Made by a program: the position numbers and the translations under genes | Shown here: piece after piece, positions 20,102-31,300 of the stretch | Layout: each line of letters starts with the position of its first letter | Position numbering within the stretch: the first letter of the stretch is position 1 | The notes under the pieces: model-generated | What the model was told of the DNA's origin: nothing | Seen by the model: the letters and a program-made list of their open reading frames with translations, nothing else | The model's database searches: none | Source of the DNA: Ectocarpus siliculosus | Lineage: Eukaryota; Sar; Phaeophyceae; Ectocarpales; Ectocarpaceae | Length of the DNA stretch: 48,980 nt | Assembly (NCBI GenBank): GCA_000310025.1 | Contig: FN648422.1 | Coordinates: 2,772 to 51,751, forward strand | Direction: 5' to 3'

Positions 20102-23100
20102 CTACCCGGCAAGGAGAGCGACCGGGGCGTCGCCCCCGGCGCTACCCCTTCCCTCCTGGGCACCCTCCGCCGCCTCGCCGTTCGCACCGGGGTCGACGGC
20201 TTGAGCATCACGCCCCACGGCCGACCGCACCCACTCGTCGAAGAGATCTCTCCCTCGCGCGGAAGAGCCGCCGCCGCCGCGCTGCAGGCCGGCCCGGCGC
20301 ACCAGCTCGTTGATCTCGTCCACGAGGGCGGTGCACTCCTCGGCGTTGGTGGTCTCCAGCACCATCCTCTCCCTCGTCGCCCCGGCAGGGTGTTGTTGAG
20401 GCGCCGCCCCCGCCCCCGTCCCCACCGCCGCCGCCGTTGCCGCGCTTCCCGACGCGCTTGTTGCACTCGCACCGAGCCTTTCCGTCGGCCCTGTGGTCGT
20501 CGCCGCTGACCCCGGACCACCCCGCCACCGCCTCCCGTGCACGAGGTTTGCCGGGAGCGTGCCTCCGATCCCCCACTTTCTGCGCCCTGGCGCCGGGCTG
20601 CCACCTCCGCCGCCGCCGCCTTCGTCAGCGTCCTCCCCCGCACCGTTGCTCTCGGAGCCCCCTCCATCCTTGTCCTTGTGGTGGGGGTTGTCGTGGCCAA
20701 GGCTGTCGGCGGCCTGCACCAGCGCGAAGCAGCGGTCGTCGGTGGTCGAGCGTGCAGGTTCTGGGTGGTCGCCCCGCCCCTTGGAGGCGCACAGGCCGGC
20801 TAGCGGCATGTGGGAGCTCTTCTTTGAGTTCTTGGTCCTGAGAAAGGTTGCGGAGACGGTTTTTTTCGTGGGAAGGATATGATGTGGGCGGCATCTTCCC
20901 ATAAAGCGTCCCCAAAACTGAAAATATGCGGCCAACAACCATTTGTTGCAGTTTGCTGCATGCATTCCCGTATGATGATATGAAGCATGTTCTTCTCAAA
21001 ACTTCGATTGAGGCTACTACTGTGCGAAACTGCGGGGGAAAAGTAACCCTATGCTGCTGTGTTGTGCATGGGCGAGATCACGACACGTTTGGCCTTGTCT
21101 AATCTCGAGCTCATACTTTCTCTCTCACCTTCCGGCCTGGGTGTAAAATATCTCCGACAGGTCGGGAGTGACCCACAACATCTTCGCCTTCGGCTTGCCC
21201 CTCCCGCCGTACTTAAGCACAGGCACCCCTTCCACCAGTCTCGGCCGAAACGCGGCCGCGTCCGGGTCTCTTCGTCCCTCTTCTAGACCGGGCTGCTCGG
21301 GGGTGGCTTCGATCCCGTGTCCCGCTTCGCTCTTGGCCTCTTCAATTTTTCCACCGTGCGGAGTAGACTTTTCTTCTCCTGGCTCATCGTCGTCGCCGGA
21401 AAACCTGCCGGTTGATGCGATCTGAGCCAGAGGAGGAGGAGGAACACCTTCCGCCGAAGCGTTGTCAGCACCTTCTCGAGTCTCGGCGTCCGTCGTGAGC
21501 CGTTCTGTTCCTCCAGCACTCCCTAGTCCCACCACCCCGTCCTCCGGAGCTGCTCCCCCCAAGTCTGCCAAGGCTACCTCGGTAGTGTTGGACATCCCAA
21601 CCGTCGGACGAGGATCGCTTGCAGGAGGTGCCGCCGTTTCTGAAAACGTGCAGGCCGGTTGGCGACAATGCCGCGGGGAAGGGCTCTGCGGCGGCACGGC
21701 GCAGTCCTGGCCCGGCGATGGCGGCGATGTCTCGGGCGCCCCCGACTTCTCCTCGCCACTCTGGTCTAGCTGTGCTTCCGGCCGTCTACCATCGTCCGTC
21801 ACCGTACCAGCAACCTCGGTCGGAGCCGAGCAAACCTCCCCCCCCCCGTCCTCCTCCTCCTCCACCTCCTCCTCGACCTCTTCCATACAACAGTTCCCTT
21901 CCTCTAGGATGGGTCCCACCGGTCGTACCGTTTCCCTGGCCGGAACGCTCGCGGGCACCCTCGCGGGCGGTGTCGTCACGTGCGTGTTCGAGGGCATGAA
22001 TGTTACCCGGTTAACGCCTCGGGGATAGGACATCGCCATCACGCGTCCGGGAATCTCGGACTTCCGCGGGGCGAGCTGCTTTCGCGCAGGGTATACGACG
22101 GAGGGGACAGCGGCGGCGGGTGGAGCGTTGCTCCTCCGACCGTTTTTCCCCGGCGGGATGCCCGCTTCTTCTCCGCGTTTGCCTCGCTTCTGTGGGTGGG
22201 CTAGCGCTTGGGTGTTTAGGCTGGTTGCCTCTTTTGCTCTGGCGGGTGATGGGTCTACCCTCGAATTGCGGCTCTTGCGGAGTTCTTTGACTCTGACGCA
22301 GCCTTTACTCTCCGGAGTCATGCGTCTGGTACGGGGGGAGACTCTCTGATTGTCGCCCTCTGCGTTTCCAGTCTCAGCGGGGCTCCGCGAACGAGTGTGC
22401 CCACGAGGAGTTGGGGAAGTTGGCAACGATTTAACCGCCAGAGTCGCGTTCTTTGCTTCCATCTGGCGGATCTGTTTCTCCCGTATACGGAGTTCATGCA
22501 CCAGAGCCTGTTGACGAGGGAGAAATCGCACGGGAACAGGCTGAGTTTTTCGGAGGTATTGGATTTATTGAGGAGGGGGACAGAATTGTTCGAAGCGTAA
22601 GAACGGGACAGACGGGTAGCTCTATGCTGTACCGGAGGCTCTAGCGGGCTACGAGTATTTACGAGCTTTGGGTGATCCCGCCGGACAAACTTTGAACCCG
22701 ACGCCTACGTCATGATTAGATTATCCATCTCTGTTCGACCCTACTGCTGTGGTCGATGCACGAGAAGACATGTCACCGTAGTTACTGAGAGGGCGGATGT
22801 GGGACATGTATGTGTGGTGTGAATGTAGAGTAGATTAAAAGTTGACGTTTATTTCGAATACTTGCAAGCGCGAGATGCAACTTGGGCGTAGACAAATAGC
22901 GGCAAATCGACGAAAGCTGTCAAATCTCTTGGTTTGATAACAATACCATCGCATTGTGTGCCTACCGCTCCACGCCTATGCCCAACACTACAAGTACAGC
23001 AAGCCATTTGGTTGCCTGGTTGTTTCCGGCTTTCGCAGAACTTCCCAAGGCCCATCTTGAGCTGTTGTCCTCTATTCTCCTCCCAAACTGTTCGTCTCGC

Positions 23101-26100
23101 AGAAACATGAAACGCCCCGAGCCCCAGAGCTCGGGACAACAGCTGCACAAAAACAACAACCACGCCTCAACGATAGCCTCAAAAATAAATATCACAGCTA
23201 CTAGTTGTGGCGACGTTTCCATGCATCCCTTGGAGCAGACAGAGCCTACGACACCGACGTGGTGCGTACCTCGAAGTCGGTTTTTATGCCCTCCACAGCC
23301 GCGCGAAGATCCTGCTCCGCCGCCTCGGCTGATGCTGCCCTAGCCTCAGCACGCGCCGCCTCCTCCGCTGCTCTGTGCTCGGACAGCGCCAGGGCCGCTA
23401 CCTGCTCTCTCAGGCTCGAAACTACCAGCTCAAGCTTTTTTATCCGCTTGGAGCCCGCTTGTTCTCCCTGCGAGAAGTAGCCACAAATCATGAGCGGGAA
23501 AAGTTGAACTTGCTAATCGGAGACTTGGCCTCGACAAAAACCCGCGGGATTGTAGGTGAATGAACCATCGCGAATCTATCCTGGACGCTTGTTCATGGAT
23601 ACAGAATAACCGACATACTTTTCAAGAAGCACGAAAAGTAAAACGGTTATTCCGAAAGCCATCCCGAATCTGAAAGGCTCGTCAAACGACTCTCTTCGGC
23701 CCCCAAACAAACCAGAAACGACCACGTATTTGGGGCCCTTCTACCCACGCGGAAAGCTTTGTAGTTGCATGGCTCGGGAATCTCCTGTGATGACGTTGGG
23801 TGCGGAAGCTGTGCAGAAGCATTTACCCATTGCAAGCTACCGCGTTGCTTGATGAATATCTCTATTAATTAGAGCTTCATTGGGAAAAGCAGAGATGCTA
23901 ACTGGGGTACCGACTACGGAGGCTCTCGCCGTCCCGCTCATGATGCCTAGGAACAGCCACCAACTATTCACTGTCCTTTCTTGCGACGTGTGATGATATC
24001 GCGTTGCAATGTCCTCCCCCCTGTTTCCCCCCCCCCCGGTGTTTGCCATCGGGGTTGGGTTTTCGTCGCTTGGCAACGGCGTTGTAAAACAAGCCGCCCC
24101 CCCGGTGTTTTCCACCGGGGTTGGGTTGTCGTCGCTTGGCAACGACGTTGTCGCTTGGCAACGACGTTGTCGCTTGGCAACGACGTTGTAAACCAGCCGA
24201 TTCACTTCGTGAACTCGGCAACCAGGTTACCGCTTTTTTTTTTGCCTTCTTATTTTTTTGTTGCGGTAACCATGAATGGTGGTCGAGTAGATTATGTTGT
24301 ACGGGGTCAAGCACCCTCACTCCGCGCAAAGGGGATAATCGCACCACGCTGTGTTAAAGTTGGTCAAGCACCCTCGAGGCAGTTACACAGTGCTTACAAC
24401 TGTCTCTGGAAGTGAAAGCACCAGAATTAAGAGAATACGCAGCTGTCATCCGTACGCAAGGAAGTAAGCACAAGATGCCGAACACCCTCAGCAGGATGCA
24501 GCGCACCCTTCATGCGACTCGCCGAATACTTCACGGCGCTTCGCGCTTGGTGATGTGAGAGCCTGGCCCGGTGAGAACCCGGCGTGCTCCGTCCCGGCTT
24601 AGTAGGGATGCGAGGTCAATGGTCTAACGACTACGGCATGCACGACTATGAGTCCCCCCCCCCCCCCCCCCTGCTTCTCACCTGGATCGCCTGGCCGGCC
24701 AATTTCGCAAGCTCATCTCTCTCCAGCCACAGCTCTCGCAGATCTTTCCGTGCCCTTGTAAGCTGAAGCCGGCCTTTTCGTGCATCTTCGGCGTAACGGG
24801 CGTTGCTCTTATCGTCTGGGTCGGTAATAAAACAAGTACGCGTAATAGTAAGATGGTTGTGTGCAGTGATTGTCGCTCAAAGAGAGAGGGATACTTACCA
24901 CCATCATGACAGTTCTATTGTAGGATGTACTAGCAAGTTTGAGTTTGTAGCACTGGTGCACCCACCTTCGCGAGAGCTAGCCGCCTGTCGAATCTTTCGG
25001 CCCTCGTCTGCTCGAACTTTGTCCATAACCTGATCGAACAACTGGTAATTTTGGGAAGAGGAACCGTAAGCGTATTCGTCGTCGGAGGGAGGCGATGATG
25101 GCCGATACATATGTCACCCTCATCGATGCAAGCAATTATACTTGTAGATATTTAGGTGGGCGCGCTGTAAGTTCTTGGATATCGGAGTTGAGGGCCTCAG
25201 AGGAAAGGCTGTGCCGGGATATTGTGTCGGTCCTCACCTTGCGCGTTGCTTCTCCGGCAGCGTTGGCTTCTCGCAGCTGGCCTTTGAGCTCTGAAGCAAG
25301 GCGCTCTTCAGCTCGAAGGCTCCCCTCCGTGTTCCTCAGTTTGCAACGGTACTGTGCAAGGAGGTGGGCAAATACGTGTTCGAGCTCGTTAAAAATTCGA
25401 CAAGAGAGCACGTCGTTCTGTACTAAACAATGCAACACGTAATCGTATGTGGAGACGCGTCCCGTGCCTCTCCCATGGAGCTATTGTACTACACACGTAC
25501 ACATAGTTCAAGTTTGAAGGGTACTTGCAGAAGAATTGGTTCCTGATAAAGAACACGTGACTCTAGAATAATTGGTAAGTTGGGGATCTACACTACCCGA
25601 GTTGCTCCTTCACTTCTGCGCATCCGAAGCTTCAGCAACTATAATAAGTAGCCCATCCACAACTTCTCAGAACCATGGAGCAAATGCTAGCCAATATTAC
25701 CTGAAGACAGAGGTGAAGTGCCCGGTCCCTGTCCTCGATTAGCTCCAATAGCTTCTTTGGTGTGCCCATTTCCGATACTGGCGTACCCGCTCGTTCTCGA
25801 GACAGCAGTGCATGTTCTTCTTCAGCTGCTGCCGTCGCTGGGCTAGGTGTCGAAACGTTTAATCTTTCGTCGGCATCACTCAGACTGCTTTCACCAGCAA
25901 GCGGTGTCTCCACGTTGACGCTGAGCGGGACCGTGGTTGAGGCTCCTACGGCCCTGGATGTGGTCGGCGGTAGGTTTTCCTCTCGTTGCTCGCACCTGCC
26001 CGCTTGGTCGACTTGCTGGTCTTGACCGACTGGCCGCTGATAGCAAGGTTTACAACAATCGGATCCAGCGAAGGAGCTTCCCGGTGGTGGTACACTGCTG

Positions 26101-26357
26101 GGGGACTGAGAGCGAGCCACCCGTATGTGTTTCGTAGAGGACATCAACCGTGGTCGTGCTGTGGATCTTCCATATCCTGTTGCTGATGGTGCTGTGGTAG
26201 CTCGGCCTGCTTCATTTCGGTGGTAGTTCGGGAATGATCCTGCCGGTACCGACGAAGATCGGTTGTTGTGGTGTATCCTATTTTCGAGATCCCGAGAGTA
26301 CGCTCCTCGGAGACGTCGCTCAATGTCGTGGTGCAGCCTCGGCGATACCGTAGCCAT
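20102..26357 (-). CDS. Coiled-coil scaffold protein with C-terminal PH-like domain, 1097 aa
   Basis: Seven exons in coding order: 26357-25701, 25351-25238, 25041-24966, 24815-24682, 23467-23270, 22507-21129, 20837-20102. All are GT-AG with matching phases, ATG to TAG. Residues 1-200 are disordered, Ser/Arg-rich. Residues about 205-420 form a near-continuous coiled coil (KKLLELIEDRDRAL onward, through SLREQVAALALSEHRAAEEA). Residues 420-820 are disordered with an acidic run (CMEEVEEEVEEEEDGGG). The C-terminus has a PH-like fold start, LKYGGRGKPKAKMLWVTPDL, SEIFYTQAGR|TKNSKKSS (intron inside), PLAGLCASKG and CFALVQAAD; after a Gly/Ala-rich insert of about 110 residues comes the closing strand and helix, RMVLETTNAEECTALVDEIN. 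This resembles PH domains of plant PRAF-type and related proteins, which bind phosphoinositides or partners at membranes. The domain call is mine by motif; the role is unknown. Confidence 0.8.
24025..24205 (+). repeat. Compound minisatellite
   Basis: Two units of about 68 bases (CCCGGTGTTTGCCATCGGGG and CCGGTGTTTTCCACCGGGG, each followed by GGTTGGG and GTCGCTTGGCAACG) are followed by three exact 19-base units, GTCGCTTGGCAACGACGTT, at 24131-24187. It lies in intron 4 (23468-24681) of the PH/coiled-coil gene. Confidence 0.85.
24600..24672 (+). repeat. Fragment of the C-run-bounded dispersed repeat
   Basis: GGTCAATGGTCTAACGACTACGGCATGC followed by ATGAGT and a long C-run matches the right end of the copy at 13145-13411 in the same orientation. 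It lies just before an exon of the PH/coiled-coil gene, with its C-run forming part of that intron's 5' side. Confidence 0.55.
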
Positions 26358-26454
26358 GCCTTATCTGTGAAAACTCTCTGTCACACATGCGCAAGATTTA
26401 CAGACAGCGTAGAATCTTGATCTTGACGCCCAGTTCACTACGCGGAGAGAGAGA

Positions 26455-26521
<67 letters not shown>

Positions 26522-28335
26522 TTGAACAGCAGCAACGAGTGAAACGGGAAAGGAAATCGTAACGTTCCGATTCGGGACTCCTCGAACCGGCATCATTCTT
26601 CCCGCTCATGATGGGAAAGAGGAGAGAGGAGAGAGCGAGTGCGAGAGAGATCACGGCAGACGGGCATGCGGAGGAAAGCTAACGTCCCACGCGAAGGCTA
26701 CAAGGAATCCCGGTCATACCTCGCATTCTGGGTGCTGGTGCAGCTACAATAGTGTAGACTATATGCGTGCCCTCACTCTGTGAAAAATGAGGCTTCGTTC
26801 TTTTCCGACTCAAATGCACTTCATCCTTTTAAAGTTTCGACAAACCCGGCACCCACATAGTTCGCTTTCCTCAGATGGACTAGATAGACATGTACAACAG
26901 GCCAGGTCGGGCACCGAAAGCCTCCTCGCCTGCGTTTTGTTGGCCAAAGACACTGGAAATCGGTGATTGCACGCTGGGCTCACATCTCATCGCCGGAGCA
27001 ACCAGAGGTATAAACCAAATACACCGCGCTCTAGCGAGAAGGCTTCGTTAGGCCGGGCTTTGAAAGAAAGACTTCTTCGGCTTAATTCAGAACCAACGGC
27101 CGGGGAAGCTCGGAGTGCTTCCCATTGGCGGTGTGCACCATTACAACCGAGATACTGCGTGGTTGACGTGCGGCTACGCAATTGTTTTCGTCGCACACAG
27201 TGCCTGCAGCCGACACAGAAGACTGGGATTGCAAACTAAAAACATCGAGCATAACCTACTTCTTGACCACAGTTAGCGTGTGGCCACGGCAGACGTTCGC
27301 TTCAGTGATCGGAAGACACCAATAAATTGGCGACTGCATGAAATTGCGTTGTTCACGTTCGTTCGTCTTCGCAAGATAACACCAGTCCACAGCATATAGC
27401 AGTACCGCCCGCGTGAAACGTCGATATACCATCGCCGTATAAAAGCAAGGGAATTGTGGCTGAAGTACACACCAATACAAGAACGAAGAAGCTGTTGGTG
27501 ACACTCGATCTGCGACGCAAGGCATCACGATCACTGATGATATAGTCTAAGTTTCTGAGACTCAACCAACTCCAATACGGCGGCACCAATGGTGTTGGGA
27601 GATGCTCGTTACGGTCCAGAAATCCGCATGTTGTCTGAACCCCGTTCACCTTCGAGACGACGGGGTTAAACGCTCCAGACGCTTATTTTTGCAGTCAAAC
27701 TAAGGGCGAACGAAAAACAATGTTCTTCACAAGTTGGCCGGGGCGCCGTCGATATGAAGATGTGAACCAAGAGACACGGGAGAGTTCTGTGATCAAAGGA
27801 AACCCCGCGGCGCTCGAGGAGTCGTTCGTCGAGCGCCCACGCAGTGATAAGGACCAGATCATTAGTCTGTCTTCACCGCAACGAAGGTCTCGATTGCAGT
27901 CGTTTAGGCTAACCTTTCGACACCGTCGTCTGCTCAAACAAAATGATCAGGTTCAATGTGCCTTCAAAGCTGAGCACCCAATGCCGCTGTGCGAAGAATA
28001 TATTGTTGTACCGCTGACGTCAGCGCGACAGTCCTTGCAAGGTCCACGAATTGGCCAATAAAAACGGCGCAAATTACTTTCCAAGCTAACGTGGCCCCGC
28101 TTCCAAATGGGCATGCCGGCGCCAATATCACAATCAAGATCATACCGTACTGTTGCAGTAAACACGACAAAATTGTTATACCCGGGGTAAACGGCCTACG
28201 TACCGTTGCCGGCTAAAATGTTATGTCCGCTCAACCTCACCAATCACGGAGGAAGCAGCAGTCACCGTTGCCCGGCCCAAGATGAGTCTCTGTCCCCTCC
28301 TCAACCCACCAGATACAACGACGACGAAAACACCT
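26358..28335. other. Intergenic region between two minus-strand genes
   Basis: Contains the promoter of the PH/coiled-coil gene on the right of its ATG and the 3' region of the Hsp70-like gene. The only clear element is a (GA)n tract close to the start codon. No other gene is supported on either strand. Confidence 0.5.
26445..26518 (+). repeat. (GA)n microsatellite near the PH/coiled-coil gene start
   Basis: More than thirty GA units with one interruption, 90-160 bases upstream of the ATG at 26357, so within its 5' leader or core promoter; on the gene's own strand it reads (CT)n. Confidence 0.95.
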
Positions 28336-31300
28336 TCAAGTCGGCAACACTAGCGAGCAAGGGTAACTGCCCCCCCCCCCCCCCCAACGAGGCTCGCAGG
28401 CGCTAACTAGTCTCTGTCCCGTCGTGGGCCGATGACAAGCTCCTTCGACTACCCCGCCGGGGGTAACTGCCTCGACCTTGAGGACGCCCTCCGACCTGAG
28501 CGTGAAGCCAACCTTCACCTCCACCTCTGCGCTGCCGTCCGCAGGGACCGCAGCCTCGTCGAACGCCAGGGTACCCAGCAGTCGCGCCGTCTGCGCGCCT
28601 CCCCCCCCCTCCGCCTGCCCGATCTCCACCACCTCCAGGTAGGCCTCCGTCGCGGGCCCCCCACCCCCCCCACCCCCCAGGTTGACGGTGGTGTTTCCCT
28701 GGGCGGGGAGGATGCACCCCTTGGAGATGATGGCGACGGCCGCGTCCTCGGCCGCGTTGCCTCCGCTCCCCCCGCAACGCACGCCGAGGCTCGCGGGGCA
28801 CGTTCGCACGGCCACGGGGAGGGGCGGCGCTCCGGGCGCGACGAACGAGCCATGCTCCTGTGTTCGGCGGGGTGGAATTTGAATGGAGTGGAGTGCAATC
28901 GAGATTGTTACTAAACGTTGTGCAAGAACGCGCAACGATTTCGAACAGTCAACGTTGTTGCGTTGTGTCAGTCAACAAGCCTAACGATTGATCGTACGGT
29001 GTAAGGGTAACTTACATCTTACAACGGGATGGCGGTGGTTTAGCAATGGCGCAGCGGCAGAGGTGGGGGTGGTTAGGTGCAGGATGCCTCAGAGGCATGA
29101 AAATGCGCAACACACTACCACAACATCCGCAAAAAACACACCAACAAAATATCACAGAGGTTGCGACAGACTTGACCATCGCTCAATCGCGAAAAGTGAG
29201 ACTTGACAGCTCCCGTGACGGACAAACGCAGCGTATCACAGAATACCGCCGTGGCGGAGCTCACTGTCCACGGGCAACCTACTGCACCGGCAAACACGCC
29301 ATCACAGAGCACAGCATCGAAACCCACCTGCAGCAGGAAGGCCTGTGTTGTTGCGCCGATAGCCACGGCCTCGTCCGGGAAAAGGCCTGCTCCGAAGTGA
29401 GTCCCTGCCGGGAAGGTAGCCTTAACTGACGAGTTCACCTTCGGCATCTGCGTGATTCCTGGTGGATTGCGAAAAGGGCAGCAGAGTGCGTCCAGAATTT
29501 TGGCAACGGATGTTCGTGAGGGAGCTGGACGTACGTTAGGTACTTGCCAGGCGCCAAATGGCGCCTATAGGTAACTTTCCTTTCGCACCCGATATGCAGA
29601 GCTTTGGCGTAGGTTCGGGGAAAGACAACAGCAGTGTCATCTGTACTCAGCAAGGGGCGTGCTCGTGAAGTACTTCTGTGTGCAGCGGAGCAACCGGCGT
29701 CGCTTAGAGCATCCACGTGCACGCCCGCAGGACGCGTGTCTGACAACCAACCACAACAGCAAGAAGCCATGACTTGCGATGCCAACGCCACTCGCGTCTA
29801 CCCACACATGGGTCAGCACTGTTCAACCTACGGACCAGGAACGATGCCGCCATGAACGTAAGAACGTACGCAGCGTGACCTACAATAGGCTTCCCCCGAG
29901 TGTTCGTTTTGATCTATTAATACTGTACCTACCATAGCATAGCTAGCGGTGATTGTGTTCCCGTGGTCGACCAAAGAAGACACACACCTTGTCACAACCC
30001 CCACCCCAGCCGGTGTCAATCGAATGTACTCCGACTATTCACATTGTCTCAATAGTGTGAAAAGTGCCGGGTGCCCGATAGAAGGCCGGCAAAATCCCTC
30101 GGCACTACTATACGGCCTTAATCAGGGACCAGTCACTATTGCACATCGCGCTGAGGCACTCCTGCTAAGGTATATTTCCTTGGGAAATGATGTGTACAGT
30201 ACCATGTCTCTTATCGAAAACCACACCGCCGCTTTTCCTTCCGTGTTCTATGCATAGGAATCGCCACCGCTCACCGCCGGCCAATAGCACAGTGTCCACC
30301 GCGTCCGTTGCCATCCCCGCCTCCGCCAGCGCCTTGGAGATGACCCCTCCCGCCGCCTTGTACAGGTCGAAGCAGAGGTCCTCGAAGCGCGTGCGCGAGA
30401 TCTTCACGTTCATGTCGCACCCCTCGTGCGCGGCCTCGATGTACACGTCTGCCTGGGCGGACGCGGACAGGGTGCGAACAGCCTCTTCGCAGGCACGAGT
30501 TACCTGAAAAGGAACAAGGAACAAGGAAGGAACAATACGTTGGGATTTTCGTCAAGTCGGAGCAAGCACAAAGAGGTTGACGCCTGTGGGGTAAATTAAC
30601 ACTTCAAGCAAGTGCAAACACACAGCCGTTGTCTGTCCAAAAAAAAGAAAAAATGGTTAGGTTGTGTTGGCTGAGTTCACCATCGTGAGAATGAATTCCA
30701 AGGCGCAAATAGGGTTTGAAAAGGAGGGCCGCATTGCTGTAAGGGCGTTTATAGGGAAGGCTTTCCACGCGTACCAAGGCGCAAATAGGGTTTGAAAAGG
30801 AGGGCCGCATTGCTGTAAGGGCGTTTATACGGAAGGCTTTCCACGCGTAGAGCGCTGTTACAGAGGTAGAAGGCGCGCTAAGTACAGAGGGGGATACATC
30901 TAATATACGTGTTGCGTCATTGTCGCACACACATACTCCGCATACATCACGTACGGCATCTCTCTCGTGAAGTCCACATATGGAAGGAACAACAACAGCA
31001 GCAAACTCTACCAATGCATTCACATTCAATAGTGAAAATCACTCCCACGGCCTAAGCGGTTTGGTTTAAACGATTGCGCTACGTGCACAAACGACACAGG
31101 AGGTGGGTGAAAATGTACGTCATCAGCGACTGAGATGATGCGAGCCTTGCATCTGGGCGAGGCCAGCATGGCACAGCCCTCACACGGCGCGCAACAAATC
31201 TGTCCAATGAGGTTCTTGGGGTCTGTTTGCCGTCTGCCTCTCGCAGGTGAGAATCATCATGGAGACACACAACAGCAACAAACTCTGCCGTAGATGCCAA

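Noticed and set aside
20051-20882. Long plus-strand open frames
   Set aside because: They are antisense shadows of the GC-rich last exon of the PH/coiled-coil gene and are pure Arg/Pro/Ala composition.
28403-28914. Alternative frames over the Hsp70-like last exon
   Set aside because: Pro/Arg-rich shadows; the chosen frame contains the conserved beta-domain motifs.
29115-29327. Extension of Hsp70-like exon 5 to 29115
   Set aside because: The donor CAG|GTGGGT at 29328 is strong, in phase with the next exon, and cutting there removes residues unlike any Hsp70.
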